Source: Fomes fomentarius (taxonomy: Eukaryota > Basidiomycota > Agaricomycetes > Polyporales > Polyporaceae). From it: 64,000 nucleotides of DNA. Shown here piece after piece: positions 21,645-34,201 of the stretch. Numbering within the stretch: the first letter of the stretch is position 1; each line of letters opens with the position of its first letter. The translations under genes were made by a program, and so were the position numbers. The stretch spans positions 124,001-188,000 of the forward strand of contig JABYQN010000005.1 in assembly GCA_022606135.1 (NCBI GenBank). Direction: 5' to 3'. The notes under the pieces were generated by a model that had not been told where the DNA came from, searched no databases, and saw nothing but the letters and a program-made list of their open reading frames with translations.

Positions 21645-22150
21645 GGCCAATTTTCCTACAGGGCCCTTAGCCCGAAACCCAGTATGTGGTTGGAAGATAG
21701 TACGGCACAGTCTTTGATATGCCCTGTCAGCTGTACAGTCAAGTTTTGACGGTCCGCCAAATGGCAATGTATGGGTCCTTTGCAGCAAGTGGTGAAAGAG
21801 TTGTGGTTGTTGACTTGTCGTGATGAGCCACTGGGTGTCGAAAAAGGTGACTTGCCGACCGGTAATGTCGGAAATTTCCCCAGCGCCTCCGGATCCAATA
21901 GGTTGTCCTTTTGCCCTCAATTACCCATCTTAGGCTCATCTGGCCAATCCGGGAGGCCATTTTTACCATCCTCCGGTCATCTTTGGGCATCCCAGTCAAA
22001 TCCCGATAGCCGATAACAATCCTGGGGTTCTGGGGAAATTTCCGCCAGGTGTGCGGTGCGTCCAGGGTGAGTCCTTGCTTCGCAACCACACGCATCGAAC
22101 GCTATCCCGAGTGTTCATTTGCTTTTGTAAACACAGTGATGGCGTGTACA
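21645..22150 (-). pseudogene. Relic of a HET-gene C-terminal half
   Basis: The minus strand, in broken frames, contains DACGCEA and later LADRQNLTVQL and LGFGL. These line up in order with DACGCEA, LADGQSLTIQL and YVLGVEI near the end of the neighbouring 680-aa HET protein. Stops and frame changes lie between the matches, and the HET domain itself is missing. It sits directly downstream of, and in the same orientation as, the intact gene, which points to a decayed tandem duplicate. Confidence 0.7.
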
Positions 22151-22227
22151 TGGCTCGGATCGATTATGAACTCCCAGTGGTCTATGCTTATAACAAACGA
22201 ACCTGGAAGATAGAGGAGTTTCGTCTA

Positions 22228-24270
22228 CTACGTACGTATAGTAACTAGTCCAAAGTCTTCACGATCATCTATAATGATAGGAGGCACCCAGAGATTATCA
22301 AACAAAGTAGGTTCAGATTCAAGGGGATGCTTCTCCTCGCGGCGCCGGGGTTCAACGATCTCCACACCCAATACATATGTTCGAGCATGCGACACAGTTC
22401 CCGAGCCAGAAAGCCTCAAGGTCAGCTGTATAGTCAAGCTCTGCCCATCCGCAAGGACAACGTGAATGTGCCGTGACGCAGTACCTGCATCGAAAGTCCA
22501 AGAGTAGACATGGTCGGGATGGTCGCGTGCGTGCCTCGGCATGGAGTCTTGCCGGATTGTATCAAAGGAGAGGGAGTCGTGTAGGTCGGGGTGCCTTGAG
22601 ACCACAACACGCAACCATCGATGTTTCATCCCCGCTTCACAACCACAGGCATCGAGCTCTACCTTGAATGTTCGTTCCCCTCTAGTGATGATAAAGGCGT
22701 GCTTCCGGGGATCTGCTCCATTCCACTCGTTGTCTGGAACGAGTGGTGAGGCTGCAAAACCCTCCTTCTCCAAGACAGACTTGCACCACCCTGCCAGATG
22801 AACCTCAAAAGGTCCTTCGCACTTCGCCAACGCAAGATATGTGTCCGTGTACCCTTGGAACGCTAGCGCGCGGATACGAGATGGTCTATGGGGGATGTAG
22901 ACCTCTTGCACACGGATGCCCCCACGATGAGCCGCGACGAAGCTTGTAGACAGGTGGATTGTCCGAAAGTACAACTCTCCGAGAAACACGTCTCTGGGGC
23001 TAATGGCACCGGCAGGGTGGTTGTCTTCAAAGGACATGGTGGGGCAGAGAAACGCGCCAACATAGTACTCATCGCGAGTACGTTCTTGAGAGTTGAGTAT
23101 AAGGGCTAACAGGCGCCCCGCCTCGTCCTGACAGGCTAATATCGCAAGATGAACGACCTCGCCTGATCGATATGACCGTCCGGTGAGGAGAGGAAGCGTA
23201 GTGTGGATGCCGTGGCCAGTAACATGATATTGGGGCAGTGGAGGGGTGAGATGTAGCTTCTCTAGGAATGTGGGCCGGGAAAGAGCGGTGATTTGTCCGG
23301 AAGACAAGAAGTCGCGCGGTGACAGCGCGAAGAGGTTTCGCATGTACGGGGACTCCCAGATGGCTTCCGACTCTTCCCACATATAGGCTAGATCCGTCGG
23401 GGAGTCGTCCTCAAGCTTGACGTTGTCGCGCAATGAAGGACCCCATGCAAACAAGGTTTGGTCCGAAGTCTGTTTGAGGACTTCTTCTTGCAGTCGGATG
23501 AAGGCAAAGCGACCTTCTCCATAAATTGTCGGCATGTGGACATTAAGGATACCCATCAACGAGTATGCCTCATCCTCCTCTCTCGTCGTCTGTCTGCGCG
23601 ACGCCCAGGAGATGCGTTTCGCGACGCTGACGGTGTCCAACGAGACGTGATGTGTCAAGATGGCAGAGTCAATCCCGGTCACCTCCTCGATGACCGCAGC
23701 CAGCATCGCCTTCGTCCCGAGAATGCGCCAGCCTTTCGACAGGAATACGACTACCTGCGGCGCGATCAGCTCCTGCAGCGTCCACCCGCGCGAGAACCAA
23801 CGGCTGCGACGAAACTGTGAATCCCGTGCACGCGGATCGTCCTCGTCGTGGACGTCCGCAAGGTAGGCGTAGCAGACACGTGCGTGATGGTACCACTGGT
23901 ACATAGAGTTGATAGCCTCGGAGAGCTCGGAGCTGCTGCTTTGGTCGATGCAACAAGAGTCGATCCATACATTGTCATAGCCATGTTCGCGCGCGACAAC
24001 GCAAGTCCGTCTGATCTTTTCTGAGACGCGAGCAGGAATGACGTCAGCATTGCCCTTCGTGTTGGTTGCGAGATGGGAGGACACTGAAAAGTTTGAGAGC
24101 CATTTCTTGCGACGCCAGCTCCGCTGAATCTTGGAGATGTCGTCAAAGGTTTGCTCTGCTGGAGCCTCTTCATCCGGGCGGGCCCATACGTGGGATAAAA
24201 TGGCATATGAGACGTGACGTGGCTCGTCGACGCAGATGAACCCGGCAGTCCTGCTGTTCAATAGCCGCAT
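22228..24270 (-). CDS. HET-domain protein (680 aa)
   Basis: A single-exon gene with a complete HET domain in the first about 190 residues: SYAILSHVWA, DNVWIDSCCIDQ, SELSEAINSMYQWY and RGWTLQELIAP. A roughly 400-residue C-terminal region follows that is similar in layout to the 912-aa paralogue, but it has no Ser-rich tail. It ends EDFGLVTIRT-stop. Compared with the paralogue, the domain contains a roughly 15-residue longer insert before the central block. The expected role is a death-effector module in heterokaryon incompatibility or self/non-self recognition; the ligand side is not visible. It is intact and oriented opposite to the 912-aa gene. Confidence 0.9.
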   Translation of the reverse strand: MRLLNSRTAGFICVDEPRHVSYAILSHVWARPDEEAPAEQTFDDISKIQRSWRRKKWLSNFSVSSHLATNTKGNADVIPARVSEKIRRTCVVAREHGYDNVWIDSCCIDQSSSSELSEAINSMYQWYHHARVCYAYLADVHDEDDPRARDSQFRRSRWFSRGWTLQELIAPQVVVFLSKGWRILGTKAMLAAVIEEVTGIDSAILTHHVSLDTVSVAKRISWASRRQTTREEDEAYSLMGILNVHMPTIYGEGRFAFIRLQEEVLKQTSDQTLFAWGPSLRDNVKLEDDSPTDLAYMWEESEAIWESPYMRNLFALSPRDFLSSGQITALSRPTFLEKLHLTPPLPQYHVTGHGIHTTLPLLTGRSYRSGEVVHLAILACQDEAGRLLALILNSQERTRDEYYVGAFLCPTMSFEDNHPAGAISPRDVFLGELYFRTIHLSTSFVAAHRGGIRVQEVYIPHRPSRIRALAFQGYTDTYLALAKCEGPFEVHLAGWCKSVLEKEGFAASPLVPDNEWNGADPRKHAFIITRGERTFKVELDACGCEAGMKHRWLRVVVSRHPDLHDSLSFDTIRQDSMPRHARDHPDHVYSWTFDAGTASRHIHVVLADGQSLTIQLTLRLSGSGTVSHARTYVLGVEIVEPRRREEKHPLESEPTLFDNLWVPPIIIDDREDFGLVTIRT

Positions 24271-25029
24271 AGAGTACTGAATTATTCACGTATTAGGAGG
24301 TTAGTACACTTGCGCATGCTCTTATCAAGGTAAAGCATCGTACCTAGTAAGCCCAAAACCGTGCTTGTAGTGATGCTCAGCAGCTCAACTCCGAGTCTAT
24401 TGAAGATTGCGCAACTCCAATGCCGTCGGAAGTTGCGAGTTAGTAAGTCTGAAATATCAGCACTGTTTGACTCTAAGGAAGATGTCCATGAAAACTCACT
24501 AGTGGGAGAAGTAAGACAGTAAGTCGCTAGTGCGAGAATAGTAGGCGGACCTAGAAGAATAGCACAAGCCGTGCATTAGCAGAAGGAAGTACATAGATCG
24601 CATCAATGCTATGCGATGCACCGCCTGCCGGTGCCACCGGCGGGCACTCCCAGTGCATGCCGGGGTTACGGCATGCATCGTCACTCGGTGTATTCGGGAG
24701 GAACGCGTATATCTGCAGTGCGATCCGTGGAGTTGAAATGGTGGGTGAACAATGTACCGCCGGCGCCGAGTCAGCCACTGCATGGATGTCAAATGTGTGT
24801 GTTTTGAACATTTCGGAGGCAAGTCAAGTAGATGTTCAAGTCTGGACTGCCACCATTCCTAAAAGTGAGTCACCGTACTACAATAGCTGTAGGTAGTACC
24901 CTGCGATCGCCGATCCGGCTGTACTGTACCTACCCGTAGAAAGCCCATGAGGCGCTCACTCTACTCTCCACACCCCCTCCGTACCTCTTCACTACTGATA
25001 TGTACAGCCTGGGAACTGACTATTTGTGT
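24271..25029. other. Intergenic region between HET gene and ZZ gene
   Basis: HET upstream sequence and the 3' flank of the ZZ gene. No gene, tRNA or repeat was recognised. Confidence 0.5.
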
Positions 25030-28000
25030 TTAAAGCTTCTCCCAGACTGACAGACGAGTATCCACGGCTGTCGCGTGCTTGTCAAACAGAGTATCCAGGT
25101 GCGCCGCATGCTTGTCGAATTTACTTTCCAGCTGCGTCAGCCGCTCCTCTGTTGATAGTTCCGACGTTTGTGTGCGGCCGATGCATTCGGGCTCAGGAGC
25201 GGAGACAAGAGTGTGTGACCAATCGTGGACGTCACTTGACGTTGCATCGCGCTGGTAAAGCCATGGCGTCTCCTTCTCGACACGACTGTTGCATGCATTG
25301 CAGATAATGGTGAAGTCTATAATCGAAGTTCACTTGAAGCCACAAGGAGTGCGTCTGAGACGGACTAACTATCGCAGTCAATACAACACCAGTAGGGACG
25401 CGTTGTTATGCGACCATTGCACTGGATACATGACAGAGGCGTTTGAATCTGTGAATAATGCGGAGGCGGAGCGGTGGCTTCAGCCAAGTATCGGAGGTGG
25501 AATTCTGCCCACGATAGTGCACTCTTGGCCTCTTCAATCAATGAATGGCGATACGATCTGGGCCTAATAGTGCGTAGCTGCATGAAGGAGTGTACCGGGG
25601 TGTGCTCTTTCCCTCGAGAGGTAAATCGCATGCCGCTGGAGAAGCACTCCAAACAAAGGTCCACTGCAGGGTACGATCCACTTCATTGGAGGAGCAGGCG
25701 ATGCACAGAAATCGAGTTGGTGTAATAGGAGATGTCCGACAGCCATCGCAAGATGTCGCGCTAGTACGATCACTTGGTGAGTGCATCTTTCATGATGGTC
25801 GTAGAGAAATGCCCATACCCATGGACAATGTCGCGGCGATACATGCTATCCGGTAAAAGCTTGGGGATCGCGAATTCGAACCATAGGCGAAGAACCTCCT
25901 CGTGCACAGTCTGAATGAGCGCGATCCATTCCTGTGCAAGCTCTGGCTCGCTCTGCCACCGATTCTCTCGGAGTAGCTCGATGTACCGTTGCCGTTGAGG
26001 CGATCGATAGTAGAGGGTTCTCCAGTCGAATTTGCCCCCTCGTGCTGCTCGGAGAGCCGAGTTCAAAGCAATCTCCCATAAGGCCTTCCATCGATTCTTC
26101 TTCAGGGCTTCTGCAGATGGATGCTCCGCCATTCTGCGCGAGAGTGTAAACTCCATAGGGACAGGCTCTTCGTCTGCAAGGGTCGCCGATTTCGACGCAT
26201 CGCTCGAGAGCCCTCCATTACCTGCATCACCCAAGTCGTGTCTACTGTTGAGTTCCGAGTCGTTGACCGACACAACGAAACTTGAAGGAATGAGAGGGGA
26301 GTTGATGGGCGTAAAGAATGCTTCATCTGATTCACTAGTGCTTTATCAGAGGCTGCAAAACAGTTGTTCGAAGACTGAACTCACTCGGATGGACGCAAAG
26401 ACTCAATGCCGTCACATTCAGACACCCACACGCCAGTGATACTAGTAGCGCGGCCGTACCGGTCCAAATGTCCCTCATATCTCCCCGTGATCGTGTCATC
26501 GTCCAGTCGCAGGTACAGTCGCTCAAGAATAAACGTGAATGAGTGGTCCTCGAGATACCCATGTATCACAAACGGACCCAGGTCATCCGAGCCAGCTCCT
26601 TCGACGGATCCGTCAGCGCTTTGGGCATAGATCGTGAATGCAAATCCCTGGGTACTGCCCCTCCTGAGCCCACTCCAATGTCCAACTAGGGAACATAGGA
26701 TCAATGCGTCGTTCCCAAGTTGTTCTTCTATCTCGGGACGATTCACATGCGGAACTTCGGGTTGAATACCATAGAATAGAGGAACATGGACACCCTGGTT
26801 TTCAGGATCCTTCGGATCGTATAGATGGTGGTGGCTCGATTGATGGAGATAGATGGCGTCAATATCAGGACTACGCATCCAATACGAGTTGACTTGAGGA
26901 GACGTAGAAACATAGGCGTACTAGTCAAACGATCAGCTTGGTGCTCGGCACCTGACTACAGTGTGGATTAACGAACCAGGCCACCGAAGAACTTTTCTAG
27001 TTGCTCTCTCTGGTTCAGATTGCGCAGTTTGTAAACGGCTAGTAGTCAAATGTATCTGTTCAATGAGAGAAGACATAGGGAAGAATGGCATGTTGCACGG
27101 ACCTTGAAGCGTTCGAATACGGTCTGATACCACTCTGCGCAAGGTGTCTATCGAGTGTCGCACGATATGGAGTTCCTTTGGATGCAGAGTAGTAGAGTCC
27201 CCAGCCTGCGCTACGATCGAAAAGGTCCTTCGAAGGAGAAGGAAGATGAGCGGGAGCAGGAACTAGTGGCATCTAATCAGTGTCCGTGAATGGCATGGTC
27301 CAATAGTACTCACCTTCTCGGGTCTTCCAGCACCAACGACGAGAGTCAACGTATTCGTATCGTCGATATAGTACTTGAGACGCTTCAAGGTTTTCTCCAT
27401 ACGTGTCTCATTATCCAGGATGTAGTCCTTGAACTTCAGGAATGTGACATCGGAGTCCCAATCCGTGTAGTCCCACTGCTCGAAGCCCCTGAGCCCGGAG
27501 AGAAGGTCCTCGACAAACTGCATCTCAAAAGAGTCAATGAACTCATTGAGAATCCGTCTATTCGCCGGAAGTGCCACTCTGGTTGCAGCACATATGTTGG
27601 AAACCGATTTGCGGATGCGGCGGAAATACCATTCCTGGGACATCTCGAAACCTGGAACGCGACAAATAAGCAATGAAGGAGTCGCGGTGTTCAATCAACT
27701 TACCATAAGTCCAGTACGCTATCCAGTGAGGCAAACTGAGGATGTAGGCTGTCAGATGTACGGACAAATGTGACATTTAGGGTAGAGGCCTACCTCCACG
27801 TAGGTGGACACGCTGCTGTGAATGCGTTCACCTCGGCGATAGTGACGAACGACGAGACGTCATCATCAAACGCTTCAATGAGCGGCTGCACCCGCAAGAC
27901 AGTGATGTACTGCATGGCCCAACGGTCCTCATCAGTTGTCTCCATCTCTGCGTGGGCAGCAATGTCAGCCACCTCCTTGACGATCTGTGCCGGTGGGTCG

Positions 28001-29762
28001 GGATTGTCCTTCCGCGCCTTCTCGCATATGAGGGCGAGCGCTGAGTGGCTTCCCTGCGCGAAGTGATCGCGGAGGGCCATGACGAGATGTGTGGCCTTCA
28101 CGTTGCCTTTCCAACCCTGAAAGCATGTCAGCGCAGCTCCTACATCGTGATCTCGGCCCACGAAACAACGTACATGATATTTCCATATATGGCGCAGAAC
28201 CTGGATATTACCATGAACATTTGGTGTCATTTGCACCCGACGGAGGTAGCTCTGCACTCACAGGATCGTTGATTTGATCGTGTGGTCCGTTCTGGTAAGC
28301 CTTGATCACTCTATCTGCGTTCTTCTCCACCGAAGTCTTGATCTCGTTGATCTGCGCAAGCGTCGCGTCGAGCTTCTGTTCGAAGAATCGGTTCTGCGCG
28401 ACGACCTGGTCCACATCTTGGCCTATCTCCCTCCTCAGCTCGGCGATCGTGAGGAGTGACCCTCCCTGCTCTCCAGACTTCTTGCTAGCTGTGTCACCCT
28501 TTGCGTCCCCCATGCTCTTCTGCTTTTCAATGAGTTGCGTAAGGAGAGCATCGTCCTTCAGCACCGCATCTACACCTCCAAGGCGTGTCGTCACGAATGA
28601 GGAGAGCTCGCGCTCGTCGGGGGACTGCATGCGCGTGAACACGGCATCCATGACTTTCGCCATGTTGTCCTTCATCTCCGTCACGTCGCTGGCGACGATG
28701 CTGAGTGTGGAATTGGTCTTCGCTATCCCGACGCTCGCGTGGATTTGGAGGTCAAATTGGAGATTGGCCTTGTGATCGAGCAGATCCTGTGCGACTTCAG
28801 TGAACTTGTTTTTCCATTTAAAGCTCGTGAGGTACTTGACTGTGAACGAGATGGAAGGCGTATAGGTCAGTATTGACACAATCTATCGGTCGTGAACGTA
28901 CTGGCGAGGTGGCGCTTCTGGTAGCTGTCGCAGAGCTTCGCACACTGCCTTATTGAGCCTATGATTGCACTCATACGACTCTTCATTCGAGACTCTATGG
29001 ATGTTCCAGTTTGGGGATCCAGTTTCTTGATGTCGACCTCTACAAGGGATTTGAGGCTGTAGAGGATGAAAATCTGCATGAATTCGAGGAGTTCGAGTGT
29101 GTACGTACCCAGCGAGGACATCCATCATATCGCACATAGCTAAATTAAGCGTGATCACCTTTTCGTCATTCTCCCTTCGGATGCGCTCCAGTGTTACCGC
29201 CGCCTTGAATATCTTTACAGCAACTACCAGAAGCGCGACCGTGGATATGATGCGCCAAGGACGTGTGCGGATATGTAGTACGCACCTCCAATGAACGGAT
29301 GTAGATCGGCAACCTGGTCCAGCACCGCCATCAAGACATCGGTTCTCTCCGCGAAGTTGCGTACTTGCTCCTTCACAGCGGAGAACGCCGCTGCAGCGTC
29401 ATCGCTATGTATGAGTGCGCCAAGAGGACTGGCCGTCCTTGTGAACGCATCGTCTGCAGGTACAAAGACGTCGGTCAATCTCGATGTTGGAGGGCAGTGG
29501 AATAGAACACTGTACCGATCTTCTTCAGTCTCTTCTCCGTTCCCGAATGCCGACGCTGCAGACTTTGCTTGACTTCCAGTCGCGCTTGCGGGAATTGTTC
29601 TTCGAGGTCATTTGGGGGCGTCCGCGGCGAAGCCATAGGCGTCCAAGGCGAGGTAACAGGTGACCGAGGTGAGGACATAGGGGACTGCAGTGAGGACATA
29701 GGTGACCGAGGCCTAGCTATAGGCACTGGAGGCGAAGTTGTAAGGGTTGGAGGCGAAGCCAT
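25030..29762 (-). CDS. Large EF-hand and double ZZ-finger protein
   Basis: A multi-exon gene of more than 1,000 aa. The order read is: (1) a Ser/Pro tail with repeated SPMSSPRSP-type units (29500-29762); (2) a helical N-terminal domain with VLMAVLDQVADLHPFIGGA, as in fungal STAND-type N-terminal domains; (3) long coiled-coil-like helices (28210-28880); (4) a degenerate EF-hand loop, EAFDDDVSSFVTIAEVNAF (about 27840), followed by SLPHWIAYWTYG; (5) a lipocalin-like beta segment with VGHWSGLRRG (26400-26880); (6) ZZ finger 1 with CDGCRTSP, CIAC and DLCLECF, ending in the HTPVHSF block; (7) ZZ finger 2 with CIQCNG, CCIDC and CNAC; (8) a short coiled coil ERLTQLESKFDKH and stop at 25032-25030. The architecture matches a family I know from Agaricomycetes without a defined function. 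The start could be 29831. Exon borders were not all verified. Confidence 0.75.
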
Positions 29763-30887
29763 TGGGAGCAAGCACTGGGGCAAGACTAACAGGGGCGCAA
29801 GGCTACAGTAGTCAAGTTGAGCTATCTGCACCTCTTGAGGTCGTTAGGCACCGGCGTTATAGATCTGCGTCGCGCCCATCCAGCCCAATTGTCCGGATAC
29901 GCCTGCAAACCTATCTATCAAGTACTCCGAACCCACTGGAACGCTATTTCTGGCATTGACGAAATTCATCGAAATACCAGGCGTCAGGAGCGGCCAGCGA
30001 GTCACCTCTCTTCCATGCATCAGTCAGGATACTCCATGTATGAGCGCTGTCGAAGCTACATGAAACAGCGAGGACGTAAACATTGGACACCGGAACTCAC
30101 CGGAACAATAGTACGACGCCACATTGTTGTCATTCAATTGGACATTGAGACTACGACCGCACACGAAGAGTGACAGTTTGTCTTCGTAAGATCGCGGCGA
30201 GACTACAATGTCGTTTGGACTCGCCCACCACGTCAGAGAGTACCGGCAGGCAAATGCTATCAGGAGATGCGTATGGAAATCTTCTCACATTGTGGTTTAA
30301 TGTTTGACATTTTGGCCATCTTCTACATCAAAGAACATCAACAGTGTCACAATTGGTCGATACTCACCTTCTGTTCATGCGGTCTGTTCCAGCAAGCTTT
30401 CGTAACCTTGACCACAAAGATACGAGTGTCGTAATGGTTGTTGTGCGAACGATGTGGCACCGAGGACGTCCGTTAAGCGGGGACAATGAAAGCCTCCGGC
30501 GGGCGGGCATAGAGTAGCGAGGCCGAAAATACATGATCTGTTCATCATGACACTGTGCGGAAGATAGAGACTGCCATGTGGGCGCAGCAGAAGCCATTGG
30601 ACGAAAGGAGCAGACAACATAAGTGCTAGGAGTCAACAAACAATGAAGTAGACGATGACTTGGGTAGACGATGACTAGAACACTCACCTTCACAGCATCC
30701 GTACGACTGACAAACAGATACGGTCTACGCCCACAACCATCATATGATACAGATACATCGTTCAACAGATCGTACAAAACAACCCAAAGCGATTCATTGA
30801 CAAAACATGATGGGAAAACGGCACGCACTGTGAGTAGCACCATGCGAGTCGCGACATCCACCTCCCTCTCCAAATCCCAACTCGCGC
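29763..30887. other. Intergenic region with possible gene remnants
   Basis: On minus, 30690-30873 reads as a good first exon (MEREVDVATRM... to RTDAVK followed by GTGAGT). A later segment at 30118-30240 reads LTWWASPNDIVVSPRSYEDK and on. I could not join them without stops, so this may be an unrecognised small gene or a relic. Confidence 0.3.
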
Positions 30888-32501
30888 CTATACGGCAAAC
30901 TGGAAGTCGTCCTCCCCACTGCCACCTCCGCCAGCAGCGTGTTCTTTCTCGAACATCGCCGCGAGCGGATCATCAGGCACCTTGCTCTTCCCCGCGGCAG
31001 ATCCAGATGCAGTCGTGGTTCCCGGCTTAGTTCTGCCCATCATAGTCGCCGCCCGAGGCCGACTGCCTATGGGGATTGACGCTGAGGTAGCAGTGCCGGT
31101 CGCGCGTCCAGACGGCAGCCTTACAGCACCAGTCGTCGTAGCACTTGAACTGGGTTTCTTCATTACAGCCGGCCTAGACACGGAACGAGTGCCAGCACTC
31201 GTCGCAGGCCGAACCAGATTCGGGGTCGTACTCGCGTTCGCGCTCGACGCCGCGGCGGCCTTCGCAGCCCTCAACGCGGACGTACGCGTCTGCCCAGGCG
31301 CAACAGCGACAGCACCACTAGGCTGGGAGGTCGTCGTTCGCGAGACGGAACGACTTTGTGGGATCGCTGTCGCTGGTCTGCTAGGGGGCGCTTTAGCTGG
31401 CGCGGGGACTGCGCGGGCGGATGATCCGCGTGCGAGAGGGATGGCGGACTTGTATGGTGCTGAAGGGGCGGGTGTGGGCTTTGCGGGCGCGGGTTTCTTC
31501 GCGAAGGGACTGTCATCGTCTGAACAGACATACACAAGTTAGCATATAGTTTAGTGTGTTGCACCGGGTGAATGCACCTAGCTCTGGAAGGTCCAGCGAG
31601 TCGATTTTGGATGGTCCTTCAAGCGTAAAACCTGTATCAGCAAGGAGCACCTTGATGTCAATCTGCTGCTCGATATCTGTAGCATAGAACAAGTCTGCAG
31701 TGTCGTCTACTGGACCCGAATGGCCAAGTTGGAAAAGGGTGGTGCCCAGTGTCTTGTAGTCGGGCATGTCGAAGGGGGGCTCGTACGGACGATCTGACCC
31801 TCCTTGAGCAGCAACCCGGGAGTTAACAGGATCACAGGGGCTCACCAATCGTCGCCGGAGGCATATACTCGATCTCATCATCCTCCTCAGTGGGCACCGA
31901 CTCCGTCTGCTGCTGTGTCTGTTCTGCCAACCCGCCGCCTATACCCTCCACATCACCCGGACTGACATCCCAGTAGTTCCCCTTTGTCAGAGGGGTCTTG
32001 AAGTTCTGGCTCAGTCGCCCGCGAAGACTCTTGCGTGTGCTAGATGGTCGAAGGAGAGGTGCGACATCCGGAGACGTTGACTCCTGTTCGGGCTCAGGTG
32101 CAAGGAGCGCGAGCTTGGAGAGCTTGAGACCTGGTGTCTTTCCCGCGTTGCCGAAGTTGGAACCACCTGCCACGCGGTTCGGGAAGGGGGTCTTGTCCAT
32201 GAGAGGCCGTGTCACGGACACGGCTACTAGTGGCTTTTTGCCATCTACGCCATTGATAAACGGGTAAGTGACCAAGTCAAAGCAATCGTTAACTATACGT
32301 ACGAGCCGTTCCGGGACGGAATGGTGTTTGCAGGACGTTCCTCTTCGTGAGGACTGTCTTGGCGCCGTTGTGGAGGACGTTCTCTTGCAACGCATTCCGG
32401 CCTTTGAGAGCCTTGCGTCCCGGAGTTTTGGTGTTTAGTATAGCATGCTGTTGTTGAACGTCTACGTCCGCATTCAACGAGATAGGACGTGCGCTGAGCA
32501 T
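30888..32501 (-). CDS. Securin-like D-box protein (putative)
   Basis: Four exons starting MLSARPISLNADV at 32501 and ending DDFQFAV-stop at 30890-30888; the joins I checked are in phase. The N-terminus has TPGRKALKGRNALQEN, which contains overlapping destruction-box (RxxLxxxxN) patterns. It is followed by basic KTVLTKRNVLQTPFRP, TRPLMDKTPFPNR, a KTPLTKGNYWDVS block, an acidic DDEIEYMPP stretch, PYEPPFDMPDYKTLG and a Ser/Ala/Pro-rich basic tail. A short N-terminal D-box, basic phosphorylatable middle and acidic parts fit securin (Pds1/Cut2), the separase inhibitor destroyed at anaphase by APC/C. Securins are poorly conserved, so the name is inference. Another APC/C substrate is possible. Confidence 0.55.
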
Positions 32502-34201
32502 CGTACTAAGGGTGCCCTGGTCGTCGTGGTCAAACCAACATGACGGCGCTTAACGCCCCGCAGGACAATGACGCGACTGTCACAGCGCACGAGACTTGGT
32601 CACGCGCTGGCGGTAAGAGTAGGCGCCCATGTAGGAATGCTTTTCGGAAATCCACTCAGACATAGATGCAGCACAGGTGCGTGTATGAATATCAAGTGAT
32701 ATATGTGAATCTGCTATCATATATGTTCTGTTGCATGACCGTGAAAGGCAGAGTCGGAAGTAGACTTGTTATCTTTCTGAATCTGTGAAGGAGGAGTCGC
32801 AAGTTCAAGTTGCCGACTCCGATCTGATCCTTGTTCAATGGGCGTCTCCCTTGCCTTGTTTATCCCCACGTTCTTGGACTCGTCCGCCAGGCCGTTTGCA
32901 CTCTGCACTCTGGTGTAATCCAGGTTCCACAATCCGCAAATCCTGTCCATTGTTCTACTAGGTGCACGAGAAACTCTGCGAATGTCCTCAACTTCTGAAT
33001 CTCGAGCATCCTTCCGCAAACGACCTCCACTGTGCAGATTATGATTGATATTCCCATCACATCGAGTATCTCAACCCATATGCCCCTGCATCACTCCCCA
33101 TCCAGCATAAGTATGGTCACCATCTTGGACTCGTCGTTTAATCTCAATGCGCATCATGACTGGCACGACACTGAGTATCCGACACGAAATACGTATCATA
33201 AGGTCTCGTCTCATGCGGCCCGGAGCCGTTCTACGCTCTTGGTTCGATTTATCGTGCGCGAAAAGTTTGTTCGCCAACAGGCTAAATGGTGTCTATCTGA
33301 TGTAATTTCTCGCGTTCCCACCACGGACGGGACGCCCCCGCAAAAGACGCGACTCGACTCTATTACAGCCTCCGGATAACTTCTCTTCGGATCCCTCGCC
33401 GCCAAACGGTTGAATCGATGTGAGCCAAAACTGCATCTCGCTTCGACATTCGGTCAGTTGGCGTGTCTGTTCTTTTCTTTATATGTCATCATACTTACAC
33501 GCTATATAAGCACTTACGAGGCAATTCATGTTAGCCTTACATCAAGATCTGGCATCTGGATGGCTGCGCCGAACCAAAAGGGCTTCTTCGTAGCGCCTTT
33601 GGTCGACTATGCACTAAGAGCCAGATGATCATAGAAATCTCCCGACGCTGCCCATGCCTCCCTAAGTAATAGCTGGAAATGAAGAACTTGCATCCTGAGA
33701 GGCGTCTCAGGGACTCTGAGCCACATCTGATCGGACGCCGGTGTCTGTCAAGAGCGAGTTTGCTTCCGCGATGTTACCACTCGATCGACTTTCGCCAGAG
33801 AGCTCGCGTGGCTGCGTGCGCCCAGGCAAAGGCTGCCGCAAACGCCATGCAAGCGGCTCAACCGACTCCCGACGCACCAGTGATTTCATGATTGTTGTGA
33901 CAGATTGGTCCTATTAGGAAGATTTCGCTGTTGAATGTCTTGTTCCCGAGTCCCGGTCCCGAGTCCAGCTCTCTCCCCGGCCAGTGACGCTGCAGCGGGG
34001 TCTCCCAATGGGGTTTAGACTGGCCCCGCATGCGCGGCGCGAGCCAAGCTTCCGAGTCGCGCCCCAACCTTCTTTCCTAGATTCCGCGCTACGGCGACTG
34101 GCGCATCGCTTCCCACTTTCATACATATGTTTTCCTCGGAGCATCCGGACATGTCTCTCGTCTGTCGACTCTCCACCACGACACGTCGAGCACCCTCTGA
34201 C
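32502..34201. other. 1.7-kb divergent intergenic region
   Basis: The shared upstream region of the securin-like gene (minus) and the Zn2Cys6 gene (plus). Short frames on minus at 32717-33060 have no supporting exon structure. No repeats or RNA genes were recognised. Confidence 0.45.

Noticed and set aside
30982..31542. 186-codon plus frame opposite the securin-like gene
   Set aside because: Antisense of the Ala/Ser/Pro-rich tail; no initiation or exon context.
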